Source: Clostridia bacterium
GTDB lineage: Bacteria; Bacillota; Clostridia; Oscillospirales; Acutalibacteraceae
NCBI GenBank assembly: GCA_017631745.1
Contig: JAGBSR010000185.1
Coordinates: 1-6,726, forward strand
DNA: 6,726 nucleotides
Direction: 5' to 3'
The notes beneath the pieces are model-generated. The model made no database searches and was not told where the DNA came from. It saw only the letters and a program-made list of their open reading frames with translations. Both the position numbers and the translations under genes were made by a program. Shown here in pieces: positions 1 through 5,603 of the stretch (its first letter is position 1; each line of letters opens with the position of its first letter).

Positions 1-516
1 GAAAGCTTTTTTGTTTTCAGCCCAGGGAGTTGCGATAACCATTGTATCAATAGGCGGCTGCTCGAGAGTAATGTCAACCTTGAGTGTCTTGCCGTCTTTA
101 AAATCGCGGTATTCACCGAAAATGTGTCTCATACCCTTGCCCTTGATAAAGTCAAGGTCGAGTTTTTTGTCGTGATATCTTATGTCGCCCTCATCAGATG
201 TGGGGGGAAGTTTATATTTGCCCATAGGGAAGAAGTTGAGAATTGAGCTTGTCTGCTCCCAAGGATTTTTCTCGTCAAAAACGAGAAGTGAAGCTGACTG
301 CATACCGATATAACCGTCATCCGAAAGAGTGAAAGCTACAGCGTGCTTGTCTGCTAAAATCAGATAATAGTCCCATTCCTTAATGCGCCATTTGGGCGCC
401 TTGATTGCATCTTTATTATATTTCTGAATAAGGCTCTTTGACCAACCGGGCTCTGCAAGAGTACCGTCGGGATTAAGTAGGTCATGAGCGGTGGTAACCT
501 CGTGATTTCTCGCCAT
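1..516 (-). CDS. DUF2804 domain-containing protein, 5' part only (cut by window edge)
   Basis: The reverse strand reads open from ATG 516-514 to the window edge, giving 172 residues. The protein begins MARNHEVTTAHDLLNPDG and continues with a GWSKSLIQKYN stretch, an RIKEWDYYLI stretch near residues 44-53, and a beta-rich region (YIGMQSASLLVFDEKNPWEQ). This pattern of HEVT start, 'GW', 'IK..KWRIKEWDYY' and later 'GEYRDF' is what I know from DUF2804 proteins, a family of roughly 330-350 residues with no established function, so about half is present. No signal peptide or membrane segment is visible, so it is probably cytoplasmic. The start is supported by AGGAGA at 527-532, about 10 nt upstream of the ATG. 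It is transcribed away from the split phosphoesterase gene. The family call is from recalled sequence pattern. No enzymatic role is claimed. Confidence 0.8.
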   Translation of the reverse strand, partial: MARNHEVTTAHDLLNPDGTLAEPGWSKSLIQKYNKDAIKAPKWRIKEWDYYLILADKHAVAFTLSDDGYIGMQSASLLVFDEKNPWEQTSSILNFFPMGKYKLPPTSDEGDIRYHDKKLDLDFIKGKGMRHIFGEYRDFKDGKTLKVDITLEQPPIDTMVIATPWAENKKAF

Positions 517-553
517 AATATGTAAATCTCCTTTTTATAATTATACATCTTAA

Positions 554-559
554 ATTATA
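554..559 (-). promoter_or_regulatory. Possible -10 box for the DUF2804 gene
   Basis: On the reverse strand a perfect TATAAT lies about 37 bp upstream of the DUF2804 start codon. The matching -35 region 17 bp further out (TTTATT) is poor. A second TATAAT at 540-545 would start transcription almost on the ribosome binding site, so it is less likely. The surrounding DNA is very A+T-rich, where chance TATAAT matches are common. Confidence 0.35.
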
Positions 560-668
560 TATTATCGAAGCGGATAAATAAAGAGCTTTTTACATTTTTT
601 ATGTTATGGACAAAAAGCGCCTCGTCTATTTGTGCAAAAGGCTAAACAATAATATTTTCACAAAGCTA

Positions 669-697
669 TTGACAAAGACAAAAATATCTCATAGAAT
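669..697 (+). promoter_or_regulatory. Strong sigma-A-type promoter for the split phosphoesterase gene
   Basis: A perfect -35 TTGACA at 669-674 and a -10 TAGAAT at 692-697 (five of six matches) are separated by 17 bp. The expected transcription start is near 704, giving a leader of about 105 nt before the ATG at 810. The 18 bp just upstream, starting AATATTTTCACAAAG, closely resembles the upstream flank of the tRNA promoter at 6461. Confidence 0.75.
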
Positions 698-753
698 TAA
701 ATTGTAGTGATGAACTGCAACGCAAAAGGAAAAACTGTTGTTTAAAGTTAAAA

Positions 754-796
754 TGAAGTGCTATCACAATTTGTGACGGCACTTTAATCTTTTTTT
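754..796 (+). terminator. Terminator-like hairpin in the leader, candidate attenuator
   Basis: An outer 8-bp stem (754-761 with 779-786, TGAAGTGC against GCACTTTA, one G-U pair) encloses a 2x2 internal loop and an inner 5-bp stem TCACA/TGTGA (764-768 with 772-776) with a 3-nt loop. Seven T residues follow at 790-796, directly before AGGAG at 797-801. Because the promoter at 669-697 lies upstream, transcription would have to pass this structure to reach the gene. A stretch at 742-748 (TTAAAGT) is perfectly complementary to 781-787 and could compete with the outer stem. The T-run starts 3 nt after the stem, so efficiency may be modest. The leader does not match a riboswitch class I recognise. 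Confidence 0.55.
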
Positions 797-809
797 AGGA
801 GTTGAATAA

Positions 810-1241
810 ATGATTGAAATAACCTTAAACGGCAGCACAAAGGAGGTTTCGGCCTTTGGTCTTACTCAGTGGGATAAGGGTCAGAAGCTCAGAATTATCT
901 GGAGTGAAATGCCCGAAAGCTTTCAGGTGCATTTTGCTTCAAGAAACAGCGACGAAGCTATTGTTGTAAATGCTGTGGGTAAAAACGGCGTCTGTGACGT
1001 GGAAATCCCCGACGAGCTGCTTAAAAACAGCGCTGATATTTACGCGTGGATTTATACGGTTGACGGTGAAAAAATCGGTGAGAGTACCAAGAGAGCAGTG
1101 CTTTATGTCAGACCCAGAGCCAAACCTCACACTCTTGTTGAAGACCTGGAAATGACTCAGCAGGAAATTCTCGAAAACATCCTCGGCGATATAAATGAAA
1201 GCATCAAGGATATCAAGAAAAATGGCATCGATGCACAGTAG
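810..1241 (+). CDS. Phage-tail-like N-terminal domain, upstream piece of an amber-split gene
   Basis: ATG 810 has a good ribosome binding site, AGGAG at 797-801 with 8 nt spacing. The piece has 143 residues and ends at TAG 1239-1241. It starts MIEITLNGSTKEVSAFG and is beta-rich, with a VEIPDELLKNSADIYAWIY segment near residues 66-84 and a VRPRAKP segment near 101-107. A helical, polar tail follows (QQEILENILGDINESIKDIKKN) and runs into the stop. This resembles N-terminal domains of Firmicutes prophage tail or baseplate proteins, where an immunoglobulin-like domain, 'RAKP' and a helix precede a C-terminal effector or fibre part. The reading frame continues in the same frame after the TAG with IPDYVVAETQ, a typical joint sequence of this protein type. 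It is therefore probably not a complete gene. No signal peptide is visible. Confidence 0.7.
   Translation: MIEITLNGSTKEVSAFGLTQWDKGQKLRIIWSEMPESFQVHFASRNSDEAIVVNAVGKNGVCDVEIPDELLKNSADIYAWIYTVDGEKIGESTKRAVLYVRPRAKPHTLVEDLEMTQQEILENILGDINESIKDIKKNGIDAQ
1239..1241 (+). other. In-frame amber codon splitting the 810-3452 reading frame
   Basis: This TAG is codon 144 of an otherwise open frame of 881 codons (810-3452). The codon before it is CAG and the codons after it read ATT CCT GAC TAT. Every Gln codon I can see in this frame is CAG, so one C-to-T change would create the TAG. The four other visible gene ends use TAA twice and TGA twice, never TAG. The two tRNAs in the window (anticodons CAT and CCA) cannot be amber suppressors. 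Confidence 0.9.
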
Positions 1242-1274
1242 ATTCCTGACTATGTTGTTGCCGAGACACAGAGA

Positions 1275-3452
1275 GTGCTTGAAAAAGCAGATGTGTGTAT
1301 GACTGAAAATTCTCTTATGTTTATAGCCGCAAGTGATGCTCATTTCAAAACAGGTGACCACAACAGCGAGACCGGTCTCAGACATCTTTCTCAGGCTATG
1401 AGACTCATTGCCGAGAGCTATCCGATTGACTTCGGTGCTTACCTAGGCGATATGACCTCGGCGGGTACGGATATAAGTATTGCTGACGGAAAAAGAGAGA
1501 TTATGAAGGTTCGTTCTGCGCTGTTTCCGACTCTTCATACAATGCCGTCTTTTATTTGCAGCGGCACCGAAGATTACCTTCTCGCTTCATATAACCGCAA
1601 CGGCAGATGCATAAGTCAGGCAGAGCTTTATAATCTTACGGCAAGAGATAACAGAGATGTCACAGTGGACGAAGAGCATAAAAAAAGAGGCTTCTTTTAT
1701 AAAGACCTTAATGCACAGAAGGTAAGAGTCATATGCCTTAATACAAGCGACACCTACGGTGAAAATCTCAATCGTGAATCTGAAACTGCAGTGATGAAGC
1801 CCTCACAGCTGCAGTGGCTTTGTGAAAGCCTTGATTTGTCAGATAAGGCTGATGCATCTGAGTGGGGGATTATCCTTCTCGGCCATCATCCCCTTACAAT
1901 GATAAATAAATTTACCGTAGCTGTAAGTATTCTTGATGCATACTGCAAGGGTAATGCTATTGAGCTTGCAGCGCAGACAGGCGAGATTATCTCTTACGAT
2001 TTCTCGGGCAAAAACAAAGCTAAAATATTAGGTCAGTTCCACGGTCATCTGCATAACTACAAGGTAAACTTTATAACCGACAGCAAAATACCTGTAGTTG
2101 CCATTCCTAATGCATCCTTTTACAACAATAACTTCTACTCTGCCGACCGCTATACTCAGGCTGAAAATCTCACCTACAGTGAAGATATCACCTACAACAA
2201 AAGCGTGAACACCGTCAACGACACGGCTTTCTGTGTTGTTGTGATAGACAAAGCCTCGGGCAGAATTCACGCCCTGCACTACGGTTCGGGTGTTGACAGA
2301 TATATTAACGGCACTACTGTTAACGAAGACAGCCCCTCCTCGGGTGATACTGAGACTGATGATGGCAACGACGATTCAGACAAACCCGGTGGTGATGACG
2401 GTACAGGTAACAGCGGAAATACTGACGGCGGCAACACGGGCAATAGCGGTTCAGGAGATGGCGGCGATAGCGGTAACACCGACAGCGGTGAAGAGGGAGA
2501 TGATAATACGGGCGGAGGCAATACGGGCGAAGGCAATACGGACGGTGACACTCCAGACAGCCCTGATGATGAGGTCTCTTACACAAACCTTGTGCCCACA
2601 AGTATAACAGCTGCTAAGTACATTCTGGACGGTGTAGGTTATATCACCGGATACAGACTTGACGAAGCCGGAAATACTGCATACGGCCCCGAATATTCAT
2701 ACACGGGTCATATAGCCACATCCTACGGCGACATAATGAGAATTGCAGGCGGTACATATGACGGCACTCCCGGCAATTATATTTTTGCAATGGATGAGAG
2801 CTTCAATATCATCTGGCTTGCAAGCCTTACAGGTGTAGATGACGAGGCGTCGGGTCTGAGCTACGGCTCTTCGGGCGTAATAAAATTCAGTCCGTCTCTT
2901 GTGCAGAATGCGAGTCTTGAAAATATTGCCTATATCAGAGTGTCGACTATCGGATTGGGTGAAAATCTTATCGTAACACGAAATGAGAGAATAACCGACC
3001 TCGAGGAAGATGATAATGAGTCAGGCGGTATTATCAATTATGTGAATATCATTCAGTATGCTATGGACGCTGCGGGCAATATATACGGCACCAACGGCTA
3101 CAGAAACAGCAGAAAGCTTCTTTTAACAGGAATTGAAACTGTTGCCGAAGGATATGTTGCAACAGGCTTTATTGTGGCAGATAAGGATGCTGTTATCAGA
3201 ACAAAGGGTCTTGAATTTGACGGTGAAGAGGGCTCGTGTCTGTGCCTTTACGACAGTAGCTACGGACTTATCAGCTGTATCAGTCTTTCAGGCTCTTCGG
3301 ACAGTGCAAACGGCATTTCTTATGACGGCACAGTTCACACATTTACTCCGAAGGATGCTCAGAATGATTTCAGCTCAATTGCATATTTCAGACTTTCCGG
3401 TAAGGGCAACGGTGAAAATGCCGTTGTTACCTACTGCGAAGAAATCAACTGA
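1275..3452 (+). CDS. Calcineurin-like metallophosphoesterase with tandem C-terminal domains, downstream piece of the split gene
   Basis: Numbering is from GTG 1275 (725 residues). The metallophosphoesterase domain spans about 13-345. It shows motif I SDAH (D21, H23), motif II LGDM (D59), motif IV GHHP (203-206) and motif V GHLH (257-260). The usual motif III GNHD is GTED (97-100), so the metal-binding Asn and the catalytic His are missing. The sequence resembles phosphoesterases found on Firmicutes prophage tail proteins. Residues 351-433 are an acidic Gly/Asn/Asp/Ser/Thr linker. Residues 436-573 and 589-725 are two related beta-rich domains, possibly for binding a surface or sugar. No signal peptide, membrane segment or sortase motif is visible. 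The start is doubtful: neither GTG 1275 nor ATG 1299 has a clear ribosome binding site, as expected if this was once one protein with 810-1241. It ends TGA TAA before a strong terminator. Confidence 0.8.
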   Translation: MLEKADVCMTENSLMFIAASDAHFKTGDHNSETGLRHLSQAMRLIAESYPIDFGAYLGDMTSAGTDISIADGKREIMKVRSALFPTLHTMPSFICSGTEDYLLASYNRNGRCISQAELYNLTARDNRDVTVDEEHKKRGFFYKDLNAQKVRVICLNTSDTYGENLNRESETAVMKPSQLQWLCESLDLSDKADASEWGIILLGHHPLTMINKFTVAVSILDAYCKGNAIELAAQTGEIISYDFSGKNKAKILGQFHGHLHNYKVNFITDSKIPVVAIPNASFYNNNFYSADRYTQAENLTYSEDITYNKSVNTVNDTAFCVVVIDKASGRIHALHYGSGVDRYINGTTVNEDSPSSGDTETDDGNDDSDKPGGDDGTGNSGNTDGGNTGNSGSGDGGDSGNTDSGEEGDDNTGGGNTGEGNTDGDTPDSPDDEVSYTNLVPTSITAAKYILDGVGYITGYRLDEAGNTAYGPEYSYTGHIATSYGDIMRIAGGTYDGTPGNYIFAMDESFNIIWLASLTGVDDEASGLSYGSSGVIKFSPSLVQNASLENIAYIRVSTIGLGENLIVTRNERITDLEEDDNESGGIINYVNIIQYAMDAAGNIYGTNGYRNSRKLLLTGIETVAEGYVATGFIVADKDAVIRTKGLEFDGEEGSCLCLYDSSYGLISCISLSGSSDSANGISYDGTVHTFTPKDAQNDFSSIAYFRLSGKGNGENAVVTYCEEIN
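2325..2573 (+). repeat. Low-complexity acidic Gly/Asn/Asp/Ser/Thr linker with degenerate repeats
   Basis: About 83 residues are built almost entirely of G, D, N, S, T and E, with recurring GNTG, GNTD, SGNTD and DSG units. At DNA level the units GGCAATACGG and similar recur near 2517-2545. The composition fits a flexible, soluble tether between the phosphoesterase and the C-terminal domains. Repeats of this kind often vary in length between strains by slippage. Confidence 0.85.
2580..2993 (+). repeat. C-terminal domain copy 1 (of 2)
   Basis: Residues 436-573 of the downstream piece begin YTNLVP, include ITGYRLDEAGNTAYG, a YTGHIATSYGDIMRIAG core, DESFNIIWLASLTG, and end IAYIRVSTIGLGENLIVT. The pattern matches copy 2 at 3039-3449 in order and spacing. 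The fold is probably a beta-sandwich. The function is unknown, though domains in this position on phage tail proteins often bind surfaces. Confidence 0.7.
3039..3449 (+). repeat. C-terminal domain copy 2 (of 2)
   Basis: Residues 589-725 begin YVNIIQYAMDAAGNIYG and share with copy 1 the ordered anchors 'Y.N', 'ATGFI/TGHIA', 'IR..G...DG..G', 'YDSSYGLI...SLSG', 'A.GISY', 'F.P', 'IAYFR.S' and 'G.GEN.VVT'. The copies have diverged a lot at protein level and show no long identical DNA stretch, so the duplication is old. Confidence 0.7.
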
Positions 3453-3459
3453 TAAACAA

Positions 3460-3486
3460 AAAAGCTCCGAGATATTCGGAGCTTTT
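3460..3486. terminator. Bidirectional intrinsic terminator between convergent genes
   Basis: A perfect 11-bp stem AAAAGCTCCGA (3460-3470) and TCGGAGCTTTT (3476-3486) has a 5-nt loop. T-rich sequence follows on the plus strand, and a run of six T follows on the minus strand (the A-run at 3456-3461). It lies between the end of the phosphoesterase gene at 3452 and the stop codon of the minus-strand methyltransferase gene at 3490, so it can end transcription from both sides. Confidence 0.9.
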
Positions 3487-3489
3487 ATC

Positions 3490-4161
3490 TTACCAAATAA
3501 AGGGTATTAATCTGTATTTTACTTTGGTTTTGTATTCCTTATAGCCTGCAAGCTCTTTTTCAAGAAGAACCTCTTCATTCTTTATTCTTTTTGCAATCAG
3601 AAACGGATAAGCAAGAAAAATTACGAATGAAATAAGTGAGCCTAAAACAAGAGGCATCGAGAGGAATAAAAGTAGTGTAACGGCATACATCGGGTGGCGG
3701 ACAATGCCGTAAAGACCCGTATCAACAACCCTTTGATTTTCCTGCACTTCAATGGTACGGGAAAGGAATGTGTTTTCTCTGAGTACCTCTGCATAAAGGG
3801 CATAGGCGATTAAAAAAACTACCGCTGCACCTATAGACACAGCTTCGGGCAAAACATACCAATCAAATCTGTAGTTAAGCCCTGCCATAATAAAGCCTGC
3901 AATAAACATAAGTCCGCTGAGCTTTACTACCTTATCCTGTTCGGCCTGCTTTTCTTTTGCCTTAAGGCGTTTTTTAAGAAGCTCGGGATTTTTAAGCATC
4001 ATTATAATTCCTGCAATAAACATCGGGATAAAGAGTATTCCCATAAACAGCCATCCCTGAAAATACTGCAGAGTGCCGGCAGGAAGAAAGACAAACACAC
4101 CGACTAGGATTACCCCGAGCAGGAATTTTGCTATAGCCTGAAAAAACAGTTTTTTTGACAT
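3490..4161 (-). CDS. Isoprenylcysteine/phospholipid-type membrane methyltransferase family protein
   Basis: The 223-residue protein starts MSKKLFFQAIAKF and has about five hydrophobic segments (near 8-27, 36-56, 82-97, 105-124 and 160-189), so it is an integral membrane protein. The C-terminal half carries the family signature: TGLYGIVRHPMYA with RHPMY at 155-159, then KNEEVLLEKELAGYKEYKTKVKYRLIP with the E-E pair at 196-197. These are the S-adenosylmethionine-binding elements of the ICMT/PEMT superfamily. The bacterial substrate is unknown; lipid or isoprenoid groups are possible. I chose ATG 4161 because GGAGAGG lies 6-9 nt upstream. A longer frame from TTG 4188 would overlap the upstream gene and has no such site. 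It begins 19 bp after the GH125 gene on the same strand, so the two are probably co-transcribed. It ends in TAA before the terminator at 3460-3486. Confidence 0.85.
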   Translation of the reverse strand: MSKKLFFQAIAKFLLGVILVGVFVFLPAGTLQYFQGWLFMGILFIPMFIAGIIMMLKNPELLKKRLKAKEKQAEQDKVVKLSGLMFIAGFIMAGLNYRFDWYVLPEAVSIGAAVVFLIAYALYAEVLRENTFLSRTIEVQENQRVVDTGLYGIVRHPMYAVTLLLFLSMPLVLGSLISFVIFLAYPFLIAKRIKNEEVLLEKELAGYKEYKTKVKYRLIPFIW

Positions 4162-4180
4162 AAAACCCCTCTCCTTTATA

Positions 4181-5443
4181 TTACTCAAGATGGCCGACCT
4201 TATCGATATATTTCATCACAAGCTCGGCAAAAAGTGTATTAGCCCATGAGAACCACTCGCGTGTGAACTTAGAGGGCTTATCCTTATGGAAGCTTTCGTG
4301 CATAAAGCAGGTGCCTGCATCTGTCTGACTCAGCAGACGGATAAGACCGAGCATTTCGTCGGTATCGCATGATGTCAGACCCTGCATTGAAAGAGCTATG
4401 GGCCAGATATGATTTTTCGGCGTGTGAGGGCTTCCGATACCCTTAGCCTTTTTACCCTCAAAATAATAAGGATTATTTTTGCTTAAGATGAAACTTCTTG
4501 TGTTTATATATCTCTCATCCTGTTCACTGCAATAGCCGAGATAGGGGAGTGAAAGCAGACTCGGTACATTGGCATCGTCCATAAGATTATAGTTGCCGAG
4601 ACCGTCGGTTTCATAGGCGTAAATCTCTTTTGAGCCGTCTTTTACAACTGCAAATTTTTCAATACCCTCATCGATATCTTTTTTCAGCTTTTCGGCTAAA
4701 TCCTTGAGCATACTGTCGTTATAGACAGCTTCGGCAATTTCTGAGATATATCCGAGTACCACCGAAGCGAACATATTGGCAGGAATGAGATATCCGTATT
4801 TGCACGAGTCGTCACTGGGTCTGAAGCCTGACCAGGTCATACCCGTATAAGCCACAGGCGAGCCCTTGCCTTTTCTTGAAAGAGTATCCTTCTTTTTGCT
4901 GAAGGGTCGCATAAAATAATAGGGTGAATTTTCGTGATGCTGTTCGATTGTCCACAGCTCAATGATTTTATAGAAGGCTTTGCGCATATCCTCTGTGAAA
5001 TGGGAGGTAGCACCTGCCTCTTTCCAGAATCTGTAGGCAAGTCTTACGGGATAGCAAAGAGAGTCGATTTCATATTTGCGCTCCCACACATAATCGGACT
5101 GCTCGGTTTTGTCCTTTCGGTGACCGAGACCGTTTGCTTCTCTGTTGAATGCATTGGCATATGCATCAGCGAGAATGCAGACAACCTGATGTCTGAGAAG
5201 TCCGTCAACCACATCACAAGCCTCCTTGGAGTCTTTTGCAAAGGGCACATAGTGATTGACCTGAGCCGATGAGTCGCGAAGCCACATAGCAGGGATGTCA
5301 CCTGTGATAACGAAGCAGCTGCCGTCATCATAAAGCTGCACGGTTGTTTCATATGTGCTCATAAAGCACTGAGTGAACATTTTTGAGAGCTTTTCATCGC
5401 CGATTTTCTTGGCGTACTCTGCCGCAATTTCTGAAAGTTTCAT
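4181..5443 (-). CDS. Glycoside hydrolase family 125 exo-alpha-1,6-mannosidase
   Basis: The 420-residue protein matches GH125 (formerly DUF1237) in length, about 425-430 for characterised members, and in signature stretches: GDIPAMWLRDSSAQVNHYVPF (48-68), ANAFNREANGLGH (97-108), YEIDSLCYPVRLAY (124-137), TWSGFRPSDDSCKYGYLIPANMF (203-225), NLMDDANVPSLLSLPYLGY (286-304), PKNHIWPIALSMQG (342-355) and HESFHKD (382-388). Family knowledge places the general acid Asp in the RPSDD motif (D211 or D212) and the base Glu in HESFHKD (E383), and both are present. Members remove terminal alpha-mannose, chiefly 1,6-linked, from N-glycans or mannans. No signal peptide is seen, so it probably acts in the cytoplasm on imported oligosaccharides. 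ATG 5443 has AAGGAG about 6 nt upstream. It is the first gene of a likely two-gene operon with the membrane methyltransferase. Confidence 0.93.
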   Translation of the reverse strand: MKLSEIAAEYAKKIGDEKLSKMFTQCFMSTYETTVQLYDDGSCFVITGDIPAMWLRDSSAQVNHYVPFAKDSKEACDVVDGLLRHQVVCILADAYANAFNREANGLGHRKDKTEQSDYVWERKYEIDSLCYPVRLAYRFWKEAGATSHFTEDMRKAFYKIIELWTIEQHHENSPYYFMRPFSKKKDTLSRKGKGSPVAYTGMTWSGFRPSDDSCKYGYLIPANMFASVVLGYISEIAEAVYNDSMLKDLAEKLKKDIDEGIEKFAVVKDGSKEIYAYETDGLGNYNLMDDANVPSLLSLPYLGYCSEQDERYINTRSFILSKNNPYYFEGKKAKGIGSPHTPKNHIWPIALSMQGLTSCDTDEMLGLIRLLSQTDAGTCFMHESFHKDKPSKFTREWFSWANTLFAELVMKYIDKVGHLE

Positions 5444-5475
5444 ATAGTTCTCCTTATAAGGTTATCTTTGACAAA

Positions 5476-5504
5476 ATTATAACACAATGATAAACCATGT
5501 GCAA
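5476..5504 (-). promoter_or_regulatory. Promoter of the GH125-methyltransferase operon
   Basis: On the minus strand a perfect -10 TATAAT (5476-5481), extended as TGTTATAAT, is preceded 17 bp upstream by TTGCAC (5499-5504), which keeps the important TTG. The start of transcription would be near 5469, about 25 nt before the ATG. A direct repeat CAATGATAA overlaps the -35 and spacer. Confidence 0.65.
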
Positions 5505-5510
5505 TGATAA
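5485..5510. repeat. 9-bp direct repeat CAATGATAA overlapping the GH125 promoter
   Basis: CAATGATAA occurs at 5485-5493 and again at 5502-5510, 17 bp apart start to start. The copies cover the spacer and -35 region of the minus-strand promoter, where a repressor would block it. Further TGATAA copies lie at 5537-5542 and 5567-5572. It could be an operator, but in A+T-rich DNA it could also be chance. Confidence 0.4.
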
Positions 5511-5546
5511 AATTACAGTTGATGACATATTCAGCCTGATAATATG

Positions 5547-5575
5547 TTGTTTTAGTCTGAAAAATGTGATAAACT
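5547..5575 (+). promoter_or_regulatory. Weak candidate promoter for the acyltransferase-domain gene
   Basis: TTGTTT (5547-5552), a 17-bp spacer and TAAACT (5570-5575) with an upstream TG (TGATAAACT) form a weak extended -10 promoter. It would start transcription about 22 nt before ATG 5604. It is offered as the best candidate in the region, not as a firm call. Confidence 0.3.
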
Positions 5576-5603
5576 TAAAAAAACTGAATGAGGAATCATA
5601 CTG

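Larger units (their letters stand above)
517..809. other. Divergent intergenic region between the DUF2804 gene and the split phosphoesterase gene
   Basis: I see no protein-coding gene in this stretch of nearly 300 bp. It holds a weak minus-strand -10 box at 554-559, a strong plus-strand promoter at 669-697, and a plus-strand leader ending in a terminator-like hairpin at 754-796. The part between 560 and 650 is A+T-rich and shows nothing I can name. Confidence 0.8.
810..3452 (+). pseudogene. Whole split gene: phage-tail-like metallophosphoesterase with one in-frame stop
   Basis: Both pieces lie in the same frame, and the 33 nt between the TAG and GTG 1275 are open and encode IPDYVVAETQR, conserved in this protein type. 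Read through, the product has 880 residues: tail-type N-terminus (1-143), joint helix, phosphoesterase (about 168-500), linker (506-588) and two C-terminal domains (591-728 and 744-880). I see no frameshift and no second stop. The gene has its own promoter and terminator and no phage neighbours in the window. The best reading is a recently inactivated gene or a natural allele. Amber read-through, or independent use of the two pieces, is possible but unsupported here. A sequencing or assembly error is also possible. Confidence 0.65.

Noticed and set aside
704..796. Known riboswitch in the leader of the split gene
   Set aside because: I could not match the sequence to any conserved riboswitch core I know, so only a possible attenuator is reported.
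1242..1274. Programmed frameshift joining the two phosphoesterase pieces
   Set aside because: Both pieces are already in the same frame and are separated only by the TAG, so no shift is needed.
939..1385. 148-codon open frame on the minus strand
   Set aside because: It lies antisense to the split gene across the amber site, has no ribosome binding site that I can see, and its product resembles no family. The plus strand explains this region.
2325..2573. CRISPR-like or tandem-repeat array
   Set aside because: The repeats are short, degenerate and in frame with a coding sequence. There are no regular repeats with unique spacers.
2279..2601. Pro/Ser-rich and Arg/Cys/Tyr-rich open frames on the minus strand, plus an alternate plus-strand frame
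   Set aside because: They are frame shadows of the low-complexity linker, whose lack of stop codons in several frames follows from its repetitive G/A/C-rich codons.
4162..4188. Longer methyltransferase start at TTG 4188
   Set aside because: ATG 4161 has GGAGAGG at proper spacing. The TTG start would overlap the end of the GH125 gene and lacks a comparable site.
4934..5272. 112-codon plus-strand open frame inside the GH125 gene
   Set aside because: The minus strand encodes conserved GH125 motifs over the same bases, and this frame shows no family pattern.
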